The notes beneath the pieces were generated by a model. That model was not told the DNA's origin. It worked only from the letters and a program-made list of their open reading frames with translations, and did no database searches. Of a DNA stretch of 7,429 bases, positions 1-5,389 are shown in pieces. Position 1 is the stretch's first letter. The number at the start of each line of letters is the position of its first letter. The DNA is taken from assembly GCA_003023105.1 (NCBI GenBank), contig PXSZ01000055.1:1-7429 (forward strand). The letters are read 5' to 3'. This DNA is from Bacteroidetes bacterium QH_10_64_37 (GTDB lineage: Bacteria; Bacteroidota; Rhodothermia; Rhodothermales; Salinibacteraceae). The position numbers and the translations under genes were made by a program.

Positions 1-49
1 TTGGGCGTCGAGTTTGAACGCTTCATGACGTGGATTGACGTTTCGGGAG

Positions 50-189
50 ATGAGCGTCCGCGCCAACGCCGACACCGGCCTCAATTACGTCTCCTGCTCT
101 CCCTTCCGCGTGCCATCGCGCGGCTGGCGGCCGCCCAGGCGGCGCTGACGGAAGGCCCCGGCATCTCGTCCGAGACGGCCGCGTATTAA
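50..189 (+). pseudogene. ppdK: C-terminal remnant of pyruvate phosphate dikinase, frameshifted
   Basis: Two adjacent frames together give the C-terminal signature of pyruvate phosphate dikinase (PEP/pyruvate interconversion). Frame 2 reads GLNYVSCSPFRVP at 77-115. Frame 1 then continues IARLAAAQAAL from 115 and stops at 187-189. The join needs one base restored at 113/114, where a run of C appears one short, so this is a -1 frameshift. The Cys codon at 95-97 matches the catalytic Cys of the family's CSP motif. Upstream, the family's usual FCH before the Gly-Leu reads ANA, and frame 2 is closed by TGA at 26-28. No further PPDK homology was recognised in bases 1-49. What is seen is the split motif; the reading as a decayed fragment is inferred. 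Sequence left of the window could change this, since a full ppdK with a late frameshift is possible, but the stop at 26-28 argues against it. Confidence 0.65.
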
Positions 190-411
190 TCGTGGCGTGT
201 TCGGGCGGGTTTAGAATTCGTCCCGGCGGGACGAAACTACGTCCAGGTCGTTGTGCCCTACCGGCAGTCCCGTTTCCGGAGCCCGGTGGGGCATTCATTT
301 CTGTGGACATTCTTCCTTCGACACGGTTCCTCAGAGAATCGCCACGACGTTAGACTTGGGGATCCCCACGTGTCTCTCTGGTAGACGCTATTGCCACGAA
401 GGGTGCCGATC
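190..411. other. Intergenic strip between ppdK remnant and RAYT gene; only a REP palindrome recognised
   Basis: No reading frame here shows recognisable protein similarity on either strand. The one clear structure is the palindrome at 212-240. AAGGG at 399-403 lies 8 bases before the ATG at 412 and is a plausible ribosome binding site for the RAYT gene. No convincing promoter was seen. Confidence 0.5.
212..240 (-). repeat. REP-like palindrome, imperfect copy
   Basis: Arms TTCGTCCCG (217-225) and CGGGACGAA (227-235) pair perfectly around a single G at 226. CTAC at 237-240 gives GTAG at the 5' end of the minus-strand copy, the tetranucleotide that typically heads REP sequences used by RAYT transposases. 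The left side reads TTTAG instead of GTAG, so only the minus orientation has a proper head. The core matches the palindrome at 736-764 inside the neighbouring RAYT gene, apart from one extra A (AGAATTCG here, AGATTCG there) and small flank changes. It lies about 170 bases upstream of the RAYT start. Confidence 0.75.
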
Positions 412-908
412 ATGTCTTCCAGTCCCGACTGGTATGAGGAATACCATCCCGATTCGATTCGCCTTGGCGGATGGGACTACCGCCAATCCGCGTGGTACTT
501 TCTCACCATCTGCACCCAGGATCGGCGCCCGCATCTCGGGACGATTCAGAACGGAATTATGGGCCTGTCGCGGGCCGGATGCATTGCGGCAAAGGAATGG
601 CGACGCACCCCCGAGGTCCGTACGTACGTGCGACTGGACGCGTGGATCGTGATGCCGAATCACGTCCACGGCATTCTGGGCATCACCACCGAATCACCCG
701 GTCACAATGCCGCAAAATCATTGGATGATCCCGACGTAGATTCGTCCCGGCGGGACGAATCTACACAGGAAAACAAACACAAATCTGACAACGATTTTCG
801 GCTGCACGCCCACTCGGTGGGGGCCATCGTCGGGCAATACAAATCCGTGTGTACATTCTCCAGAATCCGGCCACCTGGACGGAGGACCGCCTTTTCCAAT
901 CCGCCTGA
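412..908 (+). pseudogene. REP-associated tyrosine transposase (RAYT, Y1/HUH family), internally deleted
   Basis: RAYTs are single-strand HUH transposases linked to spread of REP palindromes. Frame 1 from ATG 412 (SD-like AAGGG 8 bases upstream) shows the family's N-terminal pattern: SIRLGGWDY, then WYFLTICTQDRRPHLG, EWRRTPEVR, and the metal-binding HUH motif in MPNHVHGILGI. A variable linker follows, then HSVGAIVGQYKSVCT. Here the family pattern breaks. The C-terminal end reappears in frame 3 at 852-908: YILQNPATW, then TEDRLF, then TGA at 906-908. About 35-40 residues normally between these blocks are missing and the frame changes. The YI..NP motif carries the nucleophilic Tyr in E. coli TnpA-REP (from memory), so the frame-1 product, which reads on to 972, lacks it and should be inactive. 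A REP palindrome lies in frame within the linker (736-764). The family call is strong; the deletion is inferred from the family's usual layout. Confidence 0.85.
736..764. repeat. Perfect REP-like palindrome inside the RAYT coding sequence
   Basis: Left arm GTAGATTCGTCCCG (736-749) and right arm CGGGACGAATCTAC (751-764) are perfect 14-base reverse complements around one G at 750. Both strands begin with GTAG. It sits in the linker of the RAYT gene after the HUH motif and is read in frame as VDSSRRDEST. It shares its core with the palindrome at 212-240. No T-tract follows on either side, so it does not look like an intrinsic terminator. Confidence 0.85.
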
Positions 909-928
909 TTCTGGGGTTGTGCTTCTAC

Positions 929-2191
929 CTACGCAAACGCATTCTCCCCCGTCACGTCCTCTCCCACAATGAGCGTGTGCACCTCGTGGGTGCCCTCGTA
1001 GGTGCTCACCGCTTCGAGGTTGGCGAGGTGCCGCATCACGGGGAAGCGGCTCGTCACGCCGTCGCCCCCCAGCATCTTGCGGGCGGACTGCGCCACCTCC
1101 AGCGCCGTCTCGCAGTTGTTGCGCTTGGCGAGGGACACCTGCTGGGGGCGCATCGTGCCGGCGTCCTTGAGGGTGCCGAGGCGCCAGTTTAGGAGCTGGG
1201 CCTTCGTGATCTCCTGCACCATCTCCACGAGGCGCTCCTGCATGAGCTGAAAGCCGCCGATGGGCCGTCCGAACTGTGTCCGGTTCCGCGCATGCTGGCG
1301 GGCCGCGTCGTAGCACGCCATGGCCGCCCCGATGGTGCCCCAGCAGATGCCGTAGCGGGCCTGCGTGAGGCACGAGAGCGGCGCCTTGATCCCTTCGGCT
1401 GCGGGCAGGCGATGGGCCTCCGGTACCCGCACGTCGTCGAGCACAACCTCACTGGTAACGGCCGTCCGCAGCGACCACGTGTCGTCGATGGGCGGCGTGG
1501 CAACCCCGTCCCGATCCGTCTCCACCAGGAAACCTCGAATCACATCGTCCTCGTCCTTCGCCCAAATGACCGCCACGTCGGCAATGGTGGCATTCGTCGC
1601 CCACCGCTTGTGGCCGTTCAGAATCCAGGCATCCCCTCCCCGCCGAGCGTGGGTCTGCAGGGCGGAGGGGTTCGAGCCCACCTCCGGTTCGGTGAGGCCG
1701 AAGCACCCAACGGCCTCCCCGCGGGCCAGCGCCGGCAGCCAGCGCTCCTTCTGCGCCTCACTCCCGTACCGCCAGATGGGATACATCACCAGTGAGCCCG
1801 TCACCGAACAGAACGAGCGGAGCCCCGAGTCGCCCCGTTCGAGTTCCTGCATCATCAGACCGTACACGAGGTTGCTCTTCCCCCCACCGCCGTGCTCGGG
1901 CGGGAGCGTGGGCCCGAGCAAACCGTGCTCCGCGAAGGCGGGAATGAGGTGCTGGGGAAACTCGGCGCGCTGGGCGTATTCTTCGATCACGGGTGCAACC
2001 TCCTCCGTGACGAAGGCTCGCACCTCGTCGCGCGCGGCGGTGGCCTCCTCCGACAGAAGCGCGTCGAGGTCGTAAAAATCAGGCGCTTCGAAGGCCGTCG
2101 GGCTCCACGTCTCGGGCAACGACGAGGCAGCCTCCGTGTCGGGGGAAATGGGCTGTGTCATGGAGGGGCGGGAGTCAGTCGTGAGAGGCAT
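929..2191 (-). CDS. gcdH: Acyl-CoA dehydrogenase, glutaryl-CoA dehydrogenase type
   Basis: FAD-dependent acyl-CoA dehydrogenase of 420 residues, close to GcdH, which oxidises and decarboxylates glutaryl-CoA to crotonyl-CoA in lysine/tryptophan breakdown and passes electrons to ETF. Visible marks: helical N-domain at about 40-150; LRSFCSV at 124-130 followed by GSLVM, matching the GCDH segment with the substrate-binding Arg; the flavin-domain motif CFGLTEPEVGS at 163-173; the C-terminal FAD-contact segments RTQFGRPIGGFQ at 304-315 and KMLGGDGV at 372-379; and STYEGTHEVH at 396-405 with the catalytic-base position Glu399. All key residues are present and the length is normal for the family. The start could be ATG 2191 or ATG 2161 (MTQP); neither has a good SD, and the extra 10 residues lie before the conserved part. 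It ends 20 bases from the convergent RAYT remnant. No other catabolic gene is adjacent, so the exact substrate is inferred from sequence only. Confidence 0.88.
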   Translation of the reverse strand: MPLTTDSRPSMTQPISPDTEAASSLPETWSPTAFEAPDFYDLDALLSEEATAARDEVRAFVTEEVAPVIEEYAQRAEFPQHLIPAFAEHGLLGPTLPPEHGGGGKSNLVYGLMMQELERGDSGLRSFCSVTGSLVMYPIWRYGSEAQKERWLPALARGEAVGCFGLTEPEVGSNPSALQTHARRGGDAWILNGHKRWATNATIADVAVIWAKDEDDVIRGFLVETDRDGVATPPIDDTWSLRTAVTSEVVLDDVRVPEAHRLPAAEGIKAPLSCLTQARYGICWGTIGAAMACYDAARQHARNRTQFGRPIGGFQLMQERLVEMVQEITKAQLLNWRLGTLKDAGTMRPQQVSLAKRNNCETALEVAQSARKMLGGDGVTSRFPVMRHLANLEAVSTYEGTHEVHTLIVGEDVTGENAFA

Positions 2192-2395
2192 ACAGCTCGG
2201 GGCGGCGTCAGTCGGGGCAACACACCTGGGGTCTGCACTCGTATACGTTGATGATTGCGATGATTACCCCTCGGAGATGTACGTTCCGAATGGCACTCGC
2301 TCGGTCAGAAGGATGTAGATGGGCGTTTCACCGCCGTCTGATCAGTGATGCTACGATGCTCGCTTCTCCTTGATTCTCCAATCCCTTCCCCGTCT
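2192..2395. promoter_or_regulatory. Divergent intergenic region between gcdH and the exported beta-rich protein gene
   Basis: About 200 bases separate the two divergent genes, so promoters for both should lie here. No frame carries recognisable protein similarity. No clear -35/-10 pair, operator dyad or riboswitch was identified by eye. The promoter role is inferred only from gene arrangement. Confidence 0.35.
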
Positions 2396-2905
2396 ATGCA
2401 ACGCTTCTCATGCCTTCTGCTCGTGTTCAGTCTGATGCTCAGCCTTGCCGGCCCCGTGCAGGCCCAGAAACCGCCGTCCCGGTTCGGACTCGGCTTCCAG
2501 GTGCTTGCCAGCACGGCCAGTGGCGACATCGGCCCCGGTCTCCACTTCCGGGCTTCTACGCCCATAAACTCCGATTTCTCGCTCGCCGTGGGCTCCGGCC
2601 TGACCGGCTTCATTTTTGGGGGACGTGAAAACTCTGCGTTCGCCTTCGATCCCCAGGTGTCGGGCATCGTGTCGTTCTCAATCTCACCGGACCCCGCCCA
2701 GAGCACCTACATCCTCGGCGGCGTGGGGGCATACGTCCCGTTCGGGAATACAAATACCGGGAGCGGCCCGACGTTTAACCTGGGCGTGGGGCGGGTGTGG
2801 CTGCTCGACGAGAGTTCGCTGTTTGTTGAATTCAATCCCGGATTTCTCATCGGTGAGGACTCGACGACCCTGATTTTTCCCATCCGGGCCGGCATCATTC
2901 TCTGA
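2396..2905 (+). CDS. Exported small beta-barrel-like outer-membrane protein, function unknown
   Basis: The 169-residue product begins with a textbook signal peptide: MQRF, a hydrophobic stretch (about residues 5-20), then GPVQA before Gln, a signal peptidase I site at about residue 24. In-frame GTG/ATG codons at 2345 and 2348 would add 16-17 residues in front of the signal peptide, so ATG 2396 is preferred. The mature part (about 145 residues) is rich in Gly, Ser and alternating hydrophobic residues, with repeated strand-like segments separated by Gly/Asn/Asp turns (e.g. [64 protein letters not shown]). It ends in a short beta-like IRAGIIL. This suits a small barrel of about eight strands of the OmpX/OmpW sort, but no specific family was recognised. 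It stands alone, divergent from gcdH, with a hutU remnant 55 bases downstream. Confidence 0.7.
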   Translation: MQRFSCLLLVFSLMLSLAGPVQAQKPPSRFGLGFQVLASTASGDIGPGLHFRASTPINSDFSLAVGSGLTGFIFGGRENSAFAFDPQVSGIVSFSISPDPAQSTYILGGVGAYVPFGNTNTGSGPTFNLGVGRVWLLDESSLFVEFNPGFLIGEDSTTLIFPIRAGIIL

Positions 2906-2960
2906 TCGGAGGTCCTGTGACTCCCTTCTTCCTGCTTGTTCTCATCTCCCCTCTCGGCTC

Positions 2961-3129
2961 GTGTCGACCGCTCCCCCACCCCCGATTCGCCCCAACCGGT
3001 TCCGACCGTCAGTGCCAGGGCTGGGAGCAGGAAGGCGCCCTGCGCATGCTCACGAACAACCTCGATCCGGAGGTGGCCAAAAACCCGGACGAGCTGACCG
3101 TGTACGGCGGCACCGGCAAGGCCGCCCGG
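2961..3129 (+). pseudogene. hutU: N-terminal remnant of urocanate hydratase, frameshifted
   Basis: Urocanate hydratase (histidine degradation) normally starts with a short Pro-rich leader, then a conserved [18 protein letters not shown] block and YGG.GKAARNW. In this window frame 3 from GTG 2961 reads [10 protein letters not shown]. Frame 1 then gives [17 protein letters not shown] (about 2998-3048), [14 protein letters not shown] and [10 protein letters not shown], ending at 3129. A two-base loss (or one-base gain) around 2983-2995 explains the change of frame. After GKAAR the similarity stops abruptly and the frame closes with TGA at 3157-3159. Full HutU is about 550 residues, so only about the first 55 remain. 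YGG belongs to the NAD-binding part of the enzyme. The fragment cannot be functional. A GTG ORF from 2917 behind GGAGG (2908-2912) runs into it but is probably chance. Confidence 0.8.
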
Positions 3130-3334
3130 ATTCCTCGAACCGGTTGCCCAGTTTCATGACGGAGCAAACAGCTTCTAAAGCCTTCGAGCCAGAGCTTGGC
3201 CTGAAAGATGAGCGCGTCACGGACGATTTTGCGCGACGGTGTGTCTTCGGACGGGGCAGAGTCAAATATGACGGACGGGAGAGGCGGACGGGATCTGCGG
3301 GGCGAAGGTACTACTGCGCTGTCAACCGTAAACG
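3130..3334. other. About 200 bases with no convincing gene
   Basis: A frame-3 ATG at 3156 opens a stretch ([15 protein letters not shown]...) that runs to 3458, but it overlaps the antisense HAS-barrel gene by more than 100 bases, becomes Arg-rich, and matches no family I recognise. GGACGGG recurs three times between about 3250 and 3300 without a clear dyad. The stretch may be decayed sequence continuing from the hutU remnant, or the 3' region of the minus-strand transcript. No terminator hairpin with a T-tract was seen. Confidence 0.4.
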
Positions 3335-3931
3335 CTACAACACGCGCCGCAAAATGGACTGCAGGCGCTCGTGGTCGTCGTCCAGCAACCGACTGAGGGC
3401 CCGGCCCGCCTCCACGAGCGGCTCGCGCCCACCCCGCTCCTCCCCGTGGGCCGCGTAGATGCGACGGAGCACCGCCACGAGCAGGTCATCGACCGGCACG
3501 GCCGGATCGGGGTGCTCCACGAGGGTGCGCAGGAAATCGTAAGGCGCGTCGAGGGCTCGCACCTGCTCGTCGGTGCAGGGCGCGACGAAGTCGTGGATGT
3601 CGGGGGGCTGGGGCGGGAGCGTCTGCCGAATCTCGCCGTCTGGCCCCTTGCACGCGAGCATCTGGGCGCGGACGGTAGTGCGGAGCAGCTCGTCCACCAT
3701 GGGCATCTCCTGCGCGCGCTCCTCGGGGGAGAGCCCCAGCGCCACGGCCTGCCGGTTCGTGTCGTAGCTCCCCGTTTCCACGTGGCTCACGAGCCCGAAC
3801 AGCATGGGCGTGCCGTCGGGCTCTACCCGCACCCAGGCCCCAAAATCCGGCGCCTCGGACGCCTCGTACACCTCCGCCACGAACTGCCGGGTGGAGGCCT
3901 CAATCACTTCACCAAGGGCGTTGTCATCCAT
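3335..3931 (-). CDS. Stand-alone HAS-barrel domain protein (HerA N-terminal domain type)
   Basis: The 198-residue product starts GEVIEASTRQFVAEVYEA, followed by APDFGAWVRVE, LFGLVSHVETGSYD and RQAVALGLSPEE, then a helix ending DELLRTTVRAQML. This matches the HAS barrel (HerA/ATP-synthase type small beta-barrel) at about residues 5-95. The C-terminal half has PPQPPDIHDFVAPCTDEQVRAL (helical, about 106-127) and more helices to the end. No Walker A (GxxxxGKS/T) or Walker B is present, so this is not a HerA motor but only its barrel type. In HerA the barrel helps assemble the hexamer and dock NurA; a partner or adaptor role for NurA is inferred. It follows nurA on the same strand after about 145 bases. 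ATG 3931 is chosen over ATG 3949 because the family pattern begins right after it and GAGG lies about 12 bases upstream; the longer start adds six residues. Confidence 0.78.
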   Translation of the reverse strand: MDDNALGEVIEASTRQFVAEVYEASEAPDFGAWVRVEPDGTPMLFGLVSHVETGSYDTNRQAVALGLSPEERAQEMPMVDELLRTTVRAQMLACKGPDGEIRQTLPPQPPDIHDFVAPCTDEQVRALDAPYDFLRTLVEHPDPAVPVDDLLVAVLRRIYAAHGEERGGREPLVEAGRALSRLLDDDHERLQSILRRVL

Positions 3932-3968
3932 CGCGGTTGCTCGCCTCATTCAGGAAAAGCGTCTGCGT

Positions 3969-3980
3969 TCACATATGTGA
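3969..3980. promoter_or_regulatory. Perfect 12-bp palindrome upstream of the HAS-barrel gene
   Basis: TCACATATGTGA is fully self-complementary and lies 20-31 bases ahead of the upstream HAS-barrel ATG at 3949 (38-49 bases ahead of ATG 3931). Size and place would suit an operator for a dimeric regulator. It is not a CRP site, where the half-sites run in the opposite order (TGTGA then TCACA). The regulatory role is inferred from position only. Confidence 0.3.
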
Positions 3981-4003
3981 GCTCCGGTCCAGAGTTGCCA
4001 ATT

Positions 4004-4070
4004 CGTGTGGGCGTGTGGGCGTTTGGGGGTGAGCGCGCCTTTGCTCCCACACGCACAGACGCCCAAACGC
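4004..4070. repeat. G/T-rich inverted and direct repeats between nurA and the HAS-barrel gene
   Basis: CGTGTGGG occurs twice in tandem (4004-4011, 4012-4019), with its complement CCCACACG at 4046-4053. GCGTTTGGG (4019-4027) pairs with CCCAAACGC (4062-4070), and GAGC (4031-4034) with GCTC (4043-4046). Together they could form a branched hairpin just after the nurA stop on the minus strand. No T-tract follows, so a factor-independent terminator is not well supported. It may attenuate read-through into the HAS-barrel gene or simply be a noncoding repeat. Confidence 0.5.
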
Positions 4071-4076
4071 AAACAC

Positions 4077-5255
4077 TCAGACTCGTGGACGCTGCTTGGA
4101 GCGCCGCTTGCGCGACCCGGTCGGGCCAAGGCCGGCATCCCGCAGACGCCGCTCCATGAGTCGGAAGAACGCCTCTCGCTCCGACGTCCGCACCACGGCG
4201 CGCTCGTGGGCTTCCGACAGCACCAGCGGATAGCCCTCCCCCTTCCGGCACTCCTGCAGCACGGTGGCGTGGACGCGATCGAGGAGCGTCGGATCGTCGG
4301 CCACCCACCGGGGCACCTCGATGCGACCAAGCTCCCCGCCGGCGGGTCCTGGCACCCTCAGGTAGAAAAACGCAATGTCCGTCCCGGTGGGGTAGGCGCC
4401 CTGGATGTGGGAGGCCGACCCGAAGACCGCCGACCGCTCGCCCGGCTCCAGGACGGTGGCGAGCACGTGGCGGTCGAGCAGCCCGTCGAGGCGCGGCGTG
4501 TCGGGGATGTCGGTCGGGAGCGAGGGCGGGGCCGCGTCGAGGTCACCCCCCACGTACCGGAGCAGGTTCACGACCTCGGTGCTCGCCGGCATGCTCACGT
4601 ACGACGCCAGCGCCAACCCCTCGTCGCGGAAATCCTCGAGATGCTCGGTGTAGCGGTCAATCAGTTCGTTTTCGAGGCCCTCGTTGTCCATCCCCCGAAT
4701 CATCCACCGGATGAGCGTCCCGTCGGCCAAGGCCACGAGGGGGCGGTCCGAGACGCGGGCCGTGGTGGCGACATCGAGGAGCTGACTCAGCTCCAGCTCG
4801 TCGCGCAGCGCCGACACCAGTTCGGCGGGGATCGTGTCGAGCGGGGCGTGAAAGCGGTCGGCCAACGGCTCCCGAAAATGAAGCGCGGGCGTCGCGTCGA
4901 GGAGCGCGTCCTCGGTCGTGCCGTACTGGAACGCCACCCGGCTCACGTTTAGCAGAAAGAAGGACGGCTCCACGTGGCGGTCGGGGTAGATCTGAGAGCC
5001 GTCCGTGGCCACCACCGTGATGGGCGACGGACGCTCGGGCGCCGCGTGCACCGTGGCGGGCGGCTCGCGCATCCTGGCCACGAGGCGGCGCGGCTGGGCG
5101 GTGGCGACGGCCTCCTGCACCGCCTGCCAGTGCTCGTGGCAGACCTCGAACAGCGCCCCGGCGCGGTCGCGCTGCGCTCCCCGGCGATCCTGATGCTCAG
5201 CCTGCTGCTTCTCGAAGTCGGCCAGCTGGTCCTGCAGTTGGCGAAGGTCAAGCAT
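4077..5255 (-). CDS. nurA: NurA-family DNA 5'->3' nuclease
   Basis: NurA is a metal-dependent (Mn2+) RNase H-fold nuclease that works with the HerA hexameric translocase in DNA-end resection and repair. The 392-residue product opens with a coiled-coil-like segment (LRQLQDQLADFEKQQAEHQ, about 4-22). It then has the NurA motif ITVVATDGSQIYPDRH at 79-94 with Asp85 as metal ligand, a second Asp in PLVALADGTLIRW at 172-184, the strand segment GTDIAFFYLRVP at 291-302, and the C-terminal GYPLVLSEAHERAVV at 341-355 with the conserved His350. The order and spacing suit an intact enzyme. The tail (about 381-392) is strongly basic (SRKRRSKQRPRV), possibly DNA-binding. ATG 5255 (MLDLRQL) is preferred; an upstream ATG at 5357 adds 34 residues without family character and would nearly fill the divergent intergenic space. 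It precedes the HAS-barrel gene on the same strand. Confidence 0.9.
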   Translation of the reverse strand: MLDLRQLQDQLADFEKQQAEHQDRRGAQRDRAGALFEVCHEHWQAVQEAVATAQPRRLVARMREPPATVHAAPERPSPITVVATDGSQIYPDRHVEPSFFLLNVSRVAFQYGTTEDALLDATPALHFREPLADRFHAPLDTIPAELVSALRDELELSQLLDVATTARVSDRPLVALADGTLIRWMIRGMDNEGLENELIDRYTEHLEDFRDEGLALASYVSMPASTEVVNLLRYVGGDLDAAPPSLPTDIPDTPRLDGLLDRHVLATVLEPGERSAVFGSASHIQGAYPTGTDIAFFYLRVPGPAGGELGRIEVPRWVADDPTLLDRVHATVLQECRKGEGYPLVLSEAHERAVVRTSEREAFFRLMERRLRDAGLGPTGSRKRRSKQRPRV

Positions 5256-5389
5256 GACGGACCAAAAGGAGTGCGAACGAGTGCGGTTCGGCGTATCCGC
5301 TCCGCGCTGGAGAACGGAACGCTGCGCCCACAACGTGAACGCAAGGCGCTCCGACATCGCTCGTCCGACCCTAAATTGACCCGTTTCCC
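5256..5389. promoter_or_regulatory. Divergent intergenic region between nurA and the voltage-sensor gene
   Basis: These 134 bases should hold promoters for both directions. CTAAAT at 5371-5376 is the only AT-rich patch and lies 14-19 bases before the plus-strand ATG, so a promoter there would give a very short leader. No SD, clear -35 box or operator was recognised for either gene. Confidence 0.3.

Noticed and set aside
212..240. Palindrome as an intrinsic terminator for the ppdK remnant
   Set aside because: No T-tract on either side, and a second near-identical copy lies inside a coding sequence; REP-like repeat fits better.
1292..2075. Plus-strand open frames antisense to gcdH
   Set aside because: gcdH has all catalytic and FAD-contact motifs; the antisense frames are codon-bias shadows.
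2917..3159. Possible lipoprotein gene: GTG behind GGAGG, hydrophobic start and LGSC lipobox-like motif
   Set aside because: The frame runs straight into the urocanate hydratase fragment and then stops; the leader-like start is most likely chance next to a pseudogene.
3156..3458. Plus-strand frame starting [10 protein letters not shown]
   Set aside because: Overlaps the HAS-barrel gene antisense by over 100 bases, becomes Arg-rich, and matches nothing recognisable.
3969..3980. CRP/FNR binding site
   Set aside because: Half-sites are in the inverse order to CRP (TCACA..TGTGA with no proper spacer) and do not match FNR (TTGAT..ATCAA).
4005..4952. Long plus-strand open frame antisense to nurA (315 codons)
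   Set aside because: It lies opposite a gene with clear NurA motifs, has no recognisable domain, and long antisense frames are common in GC-rich DNA.
5256..5357. Extended NurA N-terminus from ATG 5357
   Set aside because: The extra 34 residues have no NurA character and would leave only about 30 bases for two divergent promoters.
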